Shown one piece after another: positions 43,299-51,121 of a DNA stretch of 64,000 bases. The stretch is from Desulfomicrobium orale DSM 12838 (GTDB lineage: Bacteria; Desulfobacterota; Desulfovibrionia; Desulfovibrionales; Desulfomicrobiaceae). The notes beneath the pieces are model-generated. The model did no database searches and was not told the DNA's origin. It saw only the letters and a program-made list of their open reading frames with translations. The first letter of the stretch is position 1. Each line of letters begins with the position of its first letter. Location of the stretch: contig NZ_CP014230.1 of assembly GCF_001553625.1 (NCBI RefSeq), forward strand, positions 2,604,001-2,668,000, given 5' to 3'. The position numbers and the translations under genes were made by a program.

Positions 43299-43514
43299 AT
43301 GCACTTGGACAACACTAGCATCTATGATAAAATTGATTTGGCTATTGAGTCTGGAGACATGAATAGAGTTGTTGAACTCTCCAAACAAGTTCCATTACCC
43401 CCAGAAATAGCTTTAGCGTTTAAGGAGGGATTTGGCTCTGATTATATAAGAAATTCTGGATTCGATCTTTCTATGGCGGAAAAAGTTTATGGATCAGACT
43501 GGCTTTCCCGCTGA
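43299..43514 (+). CDS. small protein, member B of a paralogous pair
   Basis: 71 residues, or 69 from a TTG at 43305 that is better spaced (7 nt) from GGAG. Paralogue of the preceding protein (see shared C-terminal motif). The N-terminal half is unrelated except for helical character (AIESGDMNRVVELSKQVPLPPEI). It overlaps the next reading frame. Confidence 0.65.
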   Translation: MHLDNTSIYDKIDLAIESGDMNRVVELSKQVPLPPEIALAFKEGFGSDYIRNSGFDLSMAEKVYGSDWLSR

Positions 43515-44061
43515 TACTATTATCCTATCGCTTTCTGCTGCTGACTGGCGGCATCGCCAAGAACTTGAACAGTCTAATGTTTTTGAAAAGTATACCAAGG
43601 GATTAAAAAAAACATTACTGGTATTGAAGGATCTTCAGAAATCCGATGATATTGACCTGCTCGTTAAGGTCGAAGCATCTCTTATCAGCATGGAACGCTC
43701 TCTGTACGCCAAAAATGATCCGTCTGTATTGCCATCACTTAACGCGGCGGTGAGGGATTTTGAAGATATAAAGAAGGCAGTTGACGTAGTGAAATCTCCA
43801 AAAGCATATATTGCAGCTGCAAATACCTATCGCTCCAATAAAAAAATACACGGTGTTGTTATAGATGGATGCCACGAGGCTATCAACGGGCACGTCACCC
43901 GTCTTGGCAACCGCATGAGTGCCGTAGGTATTTCCATCCCGGAAAAGAACATCCTCCGGCAGCGCCAGGAGAACATGCGGCAGGCCAAGAAGCTTTACAT
44001 GGACCTGCAACGCAAAGCCCTGGGCTTGCCGCTGGAAACGGACAGGGGACTGGAACGCTGA
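43489..44061 (+). CDS. hypothetical helical protein upstream of the duplicated traI end
   Basis: 190 residues, predominantly helical (KYTKGLKKTLLVLKDLQKSDDIDLLVKVEASL). The C-terminal part from about 130 (GHVTRLGNRMSAVGISIPEKN) is GC-richer than the rest. The start overlaps the previous gene by 26 bp in another frame and lacks a clear ribosome site, so the true start may be later. Not recognised. It ends 3 bp before the 67-bp repeat of the traI 3' end. Confidence 0.55.
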   Translation: MDQTGFPADTIILSLSAADWRHRQELEQSNVFEKYTKGLKKTLLVLKDLQKSDDIDLLVKVEASLISMERSLYAKNDPSVLPSLNAAVRDFEDIKKAVDVVKSPKAYIAAANTYRSNKKIHGVVIDGCHEAINGHVTRLGNRMSAVGISIPEKNILRQRQENMRQAKKLYMDLQRKALGLPLETDRGLER

Positions 44062-44064
44062 CTC

Positions 44065-44131
44065 ACCTTTCGATGTCTTTGCCTTTGCCGACTGTCTTTT
44101 CCGGGCTCCTCTTCAGGAAACGGATTTCGTT
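44065..44131. repeat. 67-bp direct repeat, left copy (duplicated traI end)
   Basis: Perfectly identical to 44861-44927, which contains the traI stop codon and last codons. The two copies enclose the higB-higA module (729 bp). Confidence 0.93.
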
Positions 44132-44438
44132 ATACAGCAGCAACAGGCGACTCATCGTCAGCCGGAACAAGCTTTATGCGGAGTTTTGAATGCGTAGCCT
44201 CGGCGACACGTTTCAATGTGGATACCGATGGTACGTGTGCGCCGGACTCCAAACGGGCAATCACAGACTGGGTTGTACCAATTTTTTCTGCCAATTCCTT
44301 TTGTGACAGCCCGGCGGCAATGCGGGTGCGAATGATCTCGCGGGCAATGGAGAATTCTTCTCTGGCCTCTTCCCACGCGGCGGCAAATTCCGGGTCTTCC
44401 ATCATCTTCGGGAGTCTATCGAGTAAGCGTCTGGACAT
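44130..44438 (-). CDS. higA: HigA-like antitoxin
   Basis: 102 residues. XRE-type helix-turn-helix: TRIAAGLSQKELAEKIGTTQSVIARLESGAHVPSVSTLKRVAEA. It follows the toxin gene by 2 bp. Toxin-first order is characteristic of higBA. Likely represses the operon through the palindrome at 44820. Confidence 0.9.
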   Translation of the reverse strand: MSRRLLDRLPKMMEDPEFAAAWEEAREEFSIAREIIRTRIAAGLSQKELAEKIGTTQSVIARLESGAHVPSVSTLKRVAEATHSKLRIKLVPADDESPVAAV

Positions 44439-44440
44439 GC

Positions 44441-44782
44441 TTATTCCTCCACCAGCTGCATACGCTCAATGGCGATAGCGATTTCATTACGCGGAGTCTT
44501 CCCTGACTGCTTCTGGAAATATCGCAGAACGATGATACGCCTTCCGGCTACAGTGCAATACAATCCGCGCCCAAGGCCGGACTTCGCCTTGACACGCAGT
44601 TCCCACAATTTGCCCTGCAGGTGCTTCACATAAGGTTCGCGCAGGGCTGTGAGACCGACTTCTTCCACAAGAACCGCCAAATGCATGAATTTCGCCTGGA
44701 TATCCTTGGGCAGGGCGTCGAACTCGGCATCCACGAGTGCATTAAGGTTCTCAACTACCCATGAATTTCCAGATTCAGGCAT
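44441..44782 (-). CDS. higB: HigB/RelE-type toxin
   Basis: 113 residues from MPESGNSWVVENLNALVDAEF. ALREPYVKHLQGKLWELRVKAKSGLGRGLYC and IIVLRYFQKQSGKTPRNEIAIA are the phage Gp49/HigB pattern of a ribosome-dependent mRNase. The start at 44782 has AAGG 8 nt upstream; three residues upstream is another ATG. Confidence 0.9.
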   Translation of the reverse strand: MPESGNSWVVENLNALVDAEFDALPKDIQAKFMHLAVLVEEVGLTALREPYVKHLQGKLWELRVKAKSGLGRGLYCTVAGRRIIVLRYFQKQSGKTPRNEIAIAIERMQLVEE

Positions 44783-44816
44783 GAGGAGCATCCTTAAGTA
44801 TTAGCATACATTCTTA

Positions 44817-44845
44817 TAATATAGCATTTTTGCTATAATCGTCAA
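44817..44845 (-). promoter_or_regulatory. higBA promoter with overlapping operator
   Basis: On the minus strand TTGACG and TATATT are 16 bp apart. Between and over them lies TATAGCA-AAAA-TGCTATA (44820-44837), a perfect 7-bp inverted repeat well placed for autorepression by HigA. Confidence 0.7.
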
Positions 44846-44858
44846 GGCATACAGCGTA

Positions 44859-46409
44859 CTACCTTTCGATGTCTTTGCCTTTGCCGACTGTCTTTTCCGG
44901 GCTCCTCTTCAGGAAACGGATTTCGTTTTCAAGCATCACCTGGTTATTGCCCCACCGCGCGCGGGCGTATTGCTTCGCAATATCCGCCGCCGCGCTCCCA
45001 AAGTAGATATTCCGGCCGGTATCACGGATGCGGCTGCCGTCGGGCAGGGTGAACATGACCACGCCGACCTGGGAGATGTCATACTTGATGCCCCGGATAA
45101 TCCGTTCCATCTTTGTGACCGACAGCAGTTGCCTCTTTGCCGGGGCCGACATGCCGGACATGAGTATCTTCTCCTCTTGCTCCAGCAATCGCCGCTCATA
45201 CTCCCAATCAATGTTCTTCTCCTGCGCTTCCTGCTCCTGACGCTCCTTTGAGCGCAGGATGGAAAGTGCCGTCTCGCTGCCGGCCCGTGCCCTCTCCTTC
45301 AGGAATGCCGTCCACGTCGTTGGACCGGAAAAAATCTGTGCCCGCTGGGCGTCGTATTCCTGCCGGATGGACAGCAGTTCCCGCCGTTCAAGATTGGATG
45401 CCAGACATTTCGCAATGATACCCGCCAGTCCAGACCTCCGTGCTTCCCATGACGCTTTCACGGCGGCTGTCTTTTCATCTCTGGCGGCTTTCGCCAAATC
45501 CAACGCCGCCACTCTTGCGTCATGTTCAGCCTTATACTCGGCGTACAGCTTGTCCCGTCCCGAAGTCTTTTCATGCACAGGCTGCCGTGAGTATCGTTCC
45601 GTCCCGGGTTGGATATTTTCTGCCGGAACAAACTGGCCCACCAGGTCGATCAGTTTCTTTGCTGACAGCTCGCGGGCAACAGAACTGGCTTTGACCTGCT
45701 CCTTTCCATGCAGATTGGCCACGATCAGACCCGCGCCTTTCGGTCTGATGGCCATGCCGTACTGGGCAAATGCCGCATGCACATCCTGCCAGCTCCTGGA
45801 CGTTTCCAGCGCCGCCACCAGGAGCGTTGCTTTAGACCGCGCATAGCTTTCAAAGCTCTGCTCGCCGGTCATGGCTTCGACCTTCGCCGCACCAACGCTC
45901 AAGCCTTGCCGGCCAGCCTCACGGCCGTTGTCCACGGTCAGGCCGTAATCCCGCTCGATCTCACGGCACAGTCTGTCCCGCAGGGCGTAATCCCGGTATG
46001 GCTCATGGCGGGTCAGTTTCTCCGGGTGGATCATGTTGTACGCAACATGCATATGCAGGTTGTTGGTGTTCTGATGCACGCCGCAGTGCCGCTGGTGCTC
46101 ACCAAATCCCAATGCGTCGGCAAAGCGCAGCTCGATGGCCTTCAGTACTTCCGGTGTCAGCCTGGCTTCGTCCTCCGGCCGGAAGCTGATCAGCAAATGA
46201 TATGTCTTCTCCCGGGTTGTCCGGGTATTCAAAGCCTGCGTGTCCACAACCTCCGTGATCGACAGATCATACTCGTCGTCTCCGGCCCATGTTCCCGCGC
46301 ACCAGGTCATCAGGCATTTCTCTCCATCGTGACTGGCGTCAGCAATATAGCGGGCCAGCCGTGCGTAATTGTCGTTCGCGGGCTTGCACTCAATATGCTG
46401 GCTGATCAT
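44859..46409 (-). CDS. traI: TraI relaxase (MobP type)
   Basis: 516 residues. N-terminal relaxase domain with tyrosines near residues 16 and 22 (NDNYARLARYIAD) and the metal-binding HQNTNNLHMHVAYNMIH near 110-127. The C-terminus contains an LPD7-like region (VVMFTLPDGSRIRDTGRNIYFG). It nicks oriT and stays bound to the 5' end. Shorter than RP4 TraI (732 aa). It overlaps traJ by 4 bp. Confidence 0.92.
   Translation of the reverse strand: MISQHIECKPANDNYARLARYIADASHDGEKCLMTWCAGTWAGDDEYDLSITEVVDTQALNTRTTREKTYHLLISFRPEDEARLTPEVLKAIELRFADALGFGEHQRHCGVHQNTNNLHMHVAYNMIHPEKLTRHEPYRDYALRDRLCREIERDYGLTVDNGREAGRQGLSVGAAKVEAMTGEQSFESYARSKATLLVAALETSRSWQDVHAAFAQYGMAIRPKGAGLIVANLHGKEQVKASSVARELSAKKLIDLVGQFVPAENIQPGTERYSRQPVHEKTSGRDKLYAEYKAEHDARVAALDLAKAARDEKTAAVKASWEARRSGLAGIIAKCLASNLERRELLSIRQEYDAQRAQIFSGPTTWTAFLKERARAGSETALSILRSKERQEQEAQEKNIDWEYERRLLEQEEKILMSGMSAPAKRQLLSVTKMERIIRGIKYDISQVGVVMFTLPDGSRIRDTGRNIYFGSAAADIAKQYARARWGNNQVMLENEIRFLKRSPEKTVGKGKDIER
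44861..44927. repeat. 67-bp direct repeat, right copy
   Basis: The original 3' end of traI; see the left copy at 44065-44131. Confidence 0.93.
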
Positions 46410-46744
46410 GCCATGCCTTTTACCCGGGTTTTGAGCAGGTCCCGGGTCCGGTCGATCTCGCGCAGATGTGTATGGATCAGATGCCGGTCCACACCGCTGG
46501 CCAGTGCCTGCTTGAGCAGGCCGCCCAGACGTCCCAGGTCCGCGTTAATCTTCAGCAGCTCCCGCCGGGCCTGCTGATCTTCCCGGCTTTTGACCTGCAT
46601 CGCCAGACACACGCGCCGGGCGAACGTCGAAAGAGATAATCCTGCCCGGCCGCTGCTTTCCAGCAGAACGGATAATTCCTCGGCCGTGACGTACATCTTC
46701 ACGCATTTGTCGCGCTTGCCGCGCGGCTTGTTCTGCTTTGCCAT
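46406..46744 (-). CDS. traJ: TraJ/MobC-like oriT-recognition protein
   Basis: 112 residues. Basic N-terminus (MAKQNKPRGKRDKCVKMYVTAEE) followed by a ribbon-helix-helix-type region (LSLSTFARRVCLAMQVKSRED) and C-terminal helices. It would bind the inverted repeat next to the nick site and load TraI. Its first 66 codons are overlapped by the 3' end of trbN in another frame. Confidence 0.8.
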   Translation of the reverse strand: MAKQNKPRGKRDKCVKMYVTAEELSVLLESSGRAGLSLSTFARRVCLAMQVKSREDQQARRELLKINADLGRLGGLLKQALASGVDRHLIHTHLREIDRTRDLLKTRVKGMA

Positions 46745-47171
46745 CTGTCATCTTCCTGTAAATCTGCCATGCATACTGCCGGCCGCGCTCATGGTCCGGG
46801 GAGTGGTAACGTCCGACGGCCTTCCAGTTTCGGCCGTGGCGGCGAATTTCCTGATCCAGTATCCACTTGCCCCAGGCCAGATTCCGGTCAGGATCAAGCA
46901 TACTCTTGGGGTCCACGCCGAAACGGCGCATCCACTGACAGTTGATCTGCATCAAACCGACATCGAAGGATACCCCCGCTGCCCAGGCTCGCTCTATCAG
47001 AGCTTCAGCCTCTTCCCGCGTCTTCGGCATGACAGATTTCCCCGCGATATTCAGAGCCAGAGGATTACCGCCAGACTCCTGCCGCTGGATGGCTGCAACC
47101 AGGCTCTCCGCTCTCCCTTCCGTTGGAGACAACAGGCCCAAAAGCAGCATGCATATCAACGAGGTCCGCAT
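46545..47171 (-). CDS. trbN: TrbN-like lytic transglycosylase
   Basis: 208 residues. Signal peptide (MRTSLICMLLLGLLSPTEGRA), then an SLT domain: AIQRQESGGNPLALN with the catalytic Glu, GLMQINCQWMRRFG, and a C-terminal Tyr motif YHSPDHERGRQYAW. It opens peptidoglycan for the channel. The domain ends near residue 150; the last 66 residues, basic and disordered-looking, are encoded over the start of traJ. GGAG precedes the start. Confidence 0.88.
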   Translation of the reverse strand: MRTSLICMLLLGLLSPTEGRAESLVAAIQRQESGGNPLALNIAGKSVMPKTREEAEALIERAWAAGVSFDVGLMQINCQWMRRFGVDPKSMLDPDRNLAWGKWILDQEIRRHGRNWKAVGRYHSPDHERGRQYAWQIYRKMTDGKAEQAARQARQMREDVRHGRGIIRSAGKQRPGRIISFDVRPARVSGDAGQKPGRSAGPAGAAED

Positions 47172-47234
47172 CGTTGAGACTCCGGGTTTTAAGCGTTGAG
47201 CCGAAGGCGAATAAGCTCGCTCCCCGCGCAGGGG

Positions 47235-47285
47235 CAGGACGTAAAGTGGGACATGGGCCCACTTTACCTGTCCTGCCTCCCAAAC
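47235..47285 (+). other. oriT: origin of transfer (IncP-like oriT)
   Basis: Inverted repeat GTAAAGTGGG (47241-47250)/CCCACTTTAC (47258-47267), directly followed by CTGTCCTG-CCTCC. RP4 has CTTCACCTATCCTG-CCC at the same place; here it reads CTTTACCTGTCCTG-CCT. The predicted nick is between G47275 and C47276 on the plus strand. The arms extend further as GGCAGGAC/GTCCTGCC with a 2-nt interruption. Confidence 0.85.
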
Positions 47286-47512
47286 TCGATCTACTTTTTT
47301 GCACTGTATTGTATTTTTTGGTTCTCCGTCACTATTTTTTACTCCAAAACAAAAAAATACAAAAAAGTTTAACAAAAAACATGAAAATGCACAGAAACAC
47401 AAAAAAATGCAAAAAAATACATAAAAGTATAAAAAAGTTTAGCGAGGTGTAATGATATGCAAAAAGATTCAAGAAAGTACAAAAAATTTCTTGACACTAT
47501 AAAATCACAAAA
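47286..47512. other. A-tract-rich, probably curved region between oriT and integrase
   Basis: No gene seen. On the plus strand short runs of five to seven A recur about every ten bases (for example 47345-47440). Phased A tracts bend DNA, which would help assemble relaxosome or integrase complexes. Confidence 0.5.
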
Positions 47513-48371
47513 TTAGATGCCCAAGTTAATCAGATGTTTGATTCCTTGGCTTGGGGCCAAGTGGGCATAGCGCATTGTCATCCTGATGTTCGTGTGCCCC
47601 AGCAGTTGGGCCACAACCGCAAGCGGTGTACCATCCTGAACAAGCCAGCTTGCAAATGTATGCCGGAGTGTATGGAAAACCACTTTATTCCGGCGGTCCA
47701 CATCAGGCGGATTAAGCCCTGCCCGCTCTACTGCTGAAGTGAAAATCCTGCTGACGAATCGTATTGGCGAGCAGGTCTGATCATTGAAAAAAAGATAGGG
47801 ACGATTCAGGCAAGCATGTCGCTGAACAACTTCCAATGCTTGTGCGTTTAGGTATATTGATCTGTTTAGAGTAGACTTCGTATCAAAGATATGGATGTAT
47901 CTATTTTGTATATCCAAGCTTGATTTGCGTAATGAAAAAATTTCGCCTGCTCTAAGCCCAGTATATAACGCAATAGCTGTGATGTCATGCCATAAAAGAT
48001 TTTGACGAAGCTCTTCCAGTAATTTTCTGGCCTCTGATTTTGACAGAAATCTAACACGGCGGTTGTCATAAGAGCGAAGCCTAATTTTAGGGATTGCCAT
48101 GTCGCATAGACCATAATGAATGCTAAAATTAAGCACTCTTTGAAGTAGCGATATGCAATGTTTGATAGTTTGCGGGCTTAGCTTTCTGCTTTGCAGATAG
48201 GACTTGAATTGAAGTAGCTGCACTGAGCTAAGAGTGTTGATTTTCCTATTTGCTCCAAAAAAAAGCGCAAATATGTTTCCATCGTCCTGAATCAGTTACT
48301 TGTGATCGTATTTTTCGATCTGTCAGGACGTTATTAAAGTAGAAATCCCACAAATCTTGTAAAGTCTCCAT
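47513..48371 (-). pseudogene. int: tyrosine integrase, split by a frameshift in an 8-T run
   Basis: The catalytic part (47513-48223) has the R-H-R-Y set: TGLRAGEI, HTLRHTFASWL, LLGHTNIRMTMRYAHL. The N-terminal part starts at 48371 (METLQDLWDFYFNNV) behind AGGAGG and runs to a stop at 48246. The two frames join perfectly if one T is removed from the 8-T run at 48257-48264: AFFGANRKINTLSSVQLLQ is then read through. It may be a true mutation, a sequencing error, or transcriptional slippage that restores the full protein. Confidence 0.85.
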
Positions 48372-48451
48372 AGCGGTCCTCCTTAACCGTTTAGAATAAA
48401 TGGATAACCTATCTGTAAACAAAGATGACAAAGATATCCATTATGCGTAAA

Positions 48452-48499
48452 CGGCCTTTCACGCCGATAACAGGGGTTCAAATCCCCTTGGGGACGCCA
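48452..48499 (+). repeat. right attachment repeat (attR), 48 bp
   Basis: Copy of the tRNA-Glu 3' end including CCA, identical to 21294-21341, 81 bp beyond the integrase start. Confidence 0.93.
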
Positions 48500-48512
48500 A
48501 TAAAGAAAAATA

Positions 48513-48545
48513 AAGCACTTACATGAAAATGTGAGTGCTTTTTCG
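48513..48545 (+). terminator. original chromosomal tRNA-Glu terminator
   Basis: AAGCACTTACAT/ATGTGAGTGCTT stem with loop GAAA followed by T-rich sequence. It lies just outside the element and was probably the tRNA-Glu terminator before integration. The rest of 48546-48646 shows nothing I can name. Confidence 0.8.
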
Positions 48546-48646
48546 TTTTGGAATTCCTAACATTACTGAGGCATCGGATTCAGCCAGCAATCCGGCGTCG
48601 GGTGTTGCTTAAAATTTTATCTCCTGCCATACAACACGACCAAAGA

Positions 48647-49456
48647 TCAAGGCTTGAACAACTTCTCCACCCCCGGGTCAGCTGCATGATCTCCGGTCAG
48701 AGGATAGGAGTGGACCATCACCGATACATCCGGCTCCCAAACAACTTTTTCCCCCGGTTTGGGCAGTTTCGGCATGGTTACAGCGAGAACCACCTTGCCT
48801 TTGGTAAAAGGACGCACCCAGAGCACCTGGTTATCCCGCAAGTACAGTCCGGAATATCCCGGCCCCTCTCCGGAGCCGAAAACCATGTCAAAAACTTCGC
48901 CGCGACGCCCCAGAAAATCCTGCTCCCGCTCATCTCCCCACGAAGAAACACCGATAATCAGATTATATCGGCCCGACTGGCGCAGCTCTTCCGCAAAATG
49001 AAATAACCGTTCTTCGTCCGCCTCGGACATGTCCTTTTCGGGGAACAGCACGAAGGCAAGATTTCCTTCGGGTACACTCCTGACGATCAGTTCGGGCTCA
49101 TGCAGGGGATAGGGCACGGCAAACGGCACGTTCCATTCCCGTTCAGAGGCGGCGAGCATGAACAGGTCGTACTTCATATGTGCATGGGCCGCGACGAGAG
49201 CCTCCATGCCTATATCTTCCTTCGCACCGGAAAAAGGCACCAGTTCATAGCCCAAACCGAGAAAAAGAGTTCCGGGCATTCTCAAAGAGTTGAAAAAGGC
49301 GGCCCGCCGGGCCAGCCCACCGAGGCTTCTTCCCCCTCAGGTCGGACAGGGGGCATGTTCGCCCAGAGTATTCCCGGTCAGTACAAGACGGGTCTCGGCC
49401 CATCCCGCGCCGTAAAGCTGGACGATCAAGATGGCTATCAGAAAAATGATACGCAC
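48647..49456 (-). CDS. UshA-like exported protein, candidate selenoprotein
   Basis: 269 residues if the in-frame TGA (49339-49337) is read as selenocysteine. GTG start, hydrophobic export signal (VRIIFLIAILIVQLYGAGWA), then LVLTGNTLGEHAPCPT-TGA-GGRSLGGLARRAAFF. The reading frame continues unbroken for more than 220 codons, and GG..LGGLARRA is the conserved start of 5'-nucleotidase/UshA-type metallophosphoesterase N-domains. CPT-TGA would be a CxxU redox pair. GC-rich hairpins (GGCCC/GGGCC) lie about 25-40 nt downstream, where a bacterial SECIS is expected. Last gene of the minus-strand run. Confidence 0.65.
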
Positions 49457-49463
49457 GGCGCTC

Positions 49464-50276
49464 TCAGCTGGTTTTAAGGATGGGGCTGCGGGCAATGAGA
49501 TCAAGCAACCTGGTTCTGCTGTCCACAAGCTTTCGGGCAATGGAGCGGATGTCCCCTGCGGCCTGGCTGTCCGGGGCGAATTTCAGCAACGGCACCTGCT
49601 GGCGCACGGACTCCGGCACCATGCCGTCTTTATGCACGACCCCCAGAAACTTCACGGGCAGGCCCAGAAAACGGTCACAGGCCTGGCTCAGGCGTTCGAA
49701 AGCGATTTTCGCTTCTTTATCGCTTTCAGCCATGTTCACGATGATCTGAAATGTTCTGACCTGATGCTGAGTGGCGAGTACCTTGATCAGCGCATAGCTG
49801 TCCGTCAGAGAGGTCGGTTCGGGCGTGATGACCACGATCCGTTCCTGCGGCATGGCCGCAAAGGCCAGTACCGTGGGGCTGATGCCCGCGCCGAGATCCA
49901 GCAGGAGAAAGTCGTATTGACGGAACAGGGCTTCGAGTTTGTCCAGCAGAACACCCCGCACATCTTCGTCCAGTTCCACCAGCTCCGCCACACCCGAAGC
50001 CGAGGGCAACAGAGCAAAGCCCTCCTCAAGAGGCACCACAACGCTCTCGGCGCTGGTCTCGCCCAACAGGTCCTGAAGGTTTTTTTCCGGTGAAATGCCC
50101 AGCAGCACATCCAGATTGGCCAGCCCCAGATCCGCGTCCAGAAGCATCAGGGAATGCCCGGCTTCCCGCAGGGCAAAGCCCAGATTGAGGGCGATGTTGG
50201 TCTTGCCCACTCCGCCTTTGCCGCTGACCACGGAAAGACTCAGGGTTTTGTTCGGTCCGCTCATAGATATCCTCAT
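49464..50276 (-). CDS. MinD/FlhG-type ATPase
   Basis: 270 residues. Deviant Walker A SGKGGVGKTNIAL near residue 18, switch segment LLDADLGLANLDVLLG, Walker B FLLLDLGAGIS near 125. Similar to FlhG/MinD2 proteins that set flagellar number or position. The start may also be the ATG four codons later, which has GAGG upstream. It overlaps the GGDEF gene by 4 bp. Confidence 0.88.
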   Translation of the reverse strand: MRISMSGPNKTLSLSVVSGKGGVGKTNIALNLGFALREAGHSLMLLDADLGLANLDVLLGISPEKNLQDLLGETSAESVVVPLEEGFALLPSASGVAELVELDEDVRGVLLDKLEALFRQYDFLLLDLGAGISPTVLAFAAMPQERIVVITPEPTSLTDSYALIKVLATQHQVRTFQIIVNMAESDKEAKIAFERLSQACDRFLGLPVKFLGVVHKDGMVPESVRQQVPLLKFAPDSQAAGDIRSIARKLVDSRTRLLDLIARSPILKTS

Positions 50277-51121
50277 GAATCCCCGCCCCGCTCCGCCGCA
50301 TCGGTGAAGAGGGAGGAAAAAAGAAAGCGTTTTTCGTTCTGCTGCACCAGCGTGTGATCCAGCGGCAACGCGGCGTCCAGAAGCGGTGCCGCCACCAGGC
50401 GGTTCTTGCCCTCGGCCTTGGCCCGGTACAGAGCCTTGTCCGCCTCGGCCAGCAGTCTGTCCGCATCTGGAGCCTGTTTGCCCCGGTAGCAGGCCAGCCC
50501 CGCCGAGCAGGTAAAGGACAGATTTCCGGCCGTGGAACAGTCCACACGCCCCTCACGAACGGCCTGAAGGAGCCGCTCCACCAGTTTCTGGGCGCTGAGC
50601 AGGCCGGTGCCGGGCAGAATGAGCCCGAATTCCTCGCCGCCGATGCGAGCCGGCACATCGATCTTCCGCGTTCCGGAGCGCAGGACGCCACCCATGGCCT
50701 GGATGACCAGATCGCCACACGGGTGGCCGTACTTGTCGTTGACGCTTTTGAAATTGTCCAAATCAAGAATGCACAGGCTAAGAGGCGTCTTGAAACGGGT
50801 GGCCCGCTCCACTTCCACTCCCAGAAGACGGTCGAAAGCCCGGCGGTTGGGAAGCCCCGACAGGGGGTCATGGTCTTTTTCGAAGACCAGAGCGTGCAGC
50901 CGCTCCCGGAGCCGTTCCAGAGCGGGAAACTTGTCCGCGCCCAAAGGCAGAACGATCCACTGCGCCAAATCTTTCTGACGCAGCAGCTCCTCCAGGGGCA
51001 CGCCGGACCGGACCAGACGGATCACAGCGGTCAGTCCGCCCGCTTCGGATTGCGGCAGAAGCTTTTCCAGCTCCTCCAGTTCGGCGAGGAACTCTCTGGC
51101 GGCGGTGCTATTTTCTGGCAT
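50273..51121 (-). CDS. GGDEF diguanylate cyclase
   Basis: 282 residues. N-terminal helices of unknown sensory role, then a GGDEF domain with DHDPLSGLPNRRAFDRLL and the active-site variant GGEEF near residue 172. Likely makes cyclic di-GMP. The start at 51121 overlaps the prfB stop by 14 bp, so translation is coupled. Confidence 0.9.
   Translation of the reverse strand: MPENSTAAREFLAELEELEKLLPQSEAGGLTAVIRLVRSGVPLEELLRQKDLAQWIVLPLGADKFPALERLRERLHALVFEKDHDPLSGLPNRRAFDRLLGVEVERATRFKTPLSLCILDLDNFKSVNDKYGHPCGDLVIQAMGGVLRSGTRKIDVPARIGGEEFGLILPGTGLLSAQKLVERLLQAVREGRVDCSTAGNLSFTCSAGLACYRGKQAPDADRLLAEADKALYRAKAEGKNRLVAAPLLDAALPLDHTLVQQNEKRFLFSSLFTDAAERGGDS

Larger units (their letters stand above)
21294..48499. 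mobile_element. integrated conjugative element in tRNA-Glu, about 27.2 kb
   Basis: Bounded by a 48-bp perfect direct repeat of the tRNA-Glu 3' end. It carries a tyrosine integrase next to the right end, a full Trb mating-pair system, coupling protein, relaxase, oriT, primase and topoisomerase, plus toxin-antitoxin and methyltransferase cargo. The trb order B-C-D-E-J-K-L-F-G-H-I is that of Ti-like plasmids and related ICEs rather than RP4 (B to L in alphabetical order). In the circular form the att junction would bring traI-traJ-trbN-oriT and traK-L-M face to face, as in IncP plasmids. Confidence 0.93.

Noticed and set aside
48452-48499. A second tRNA-Glu gene
   Set aside because: Only the 3' 48 bp are present; the acceptor 5' arm and D arm are missing. 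It is the attachment repeat.
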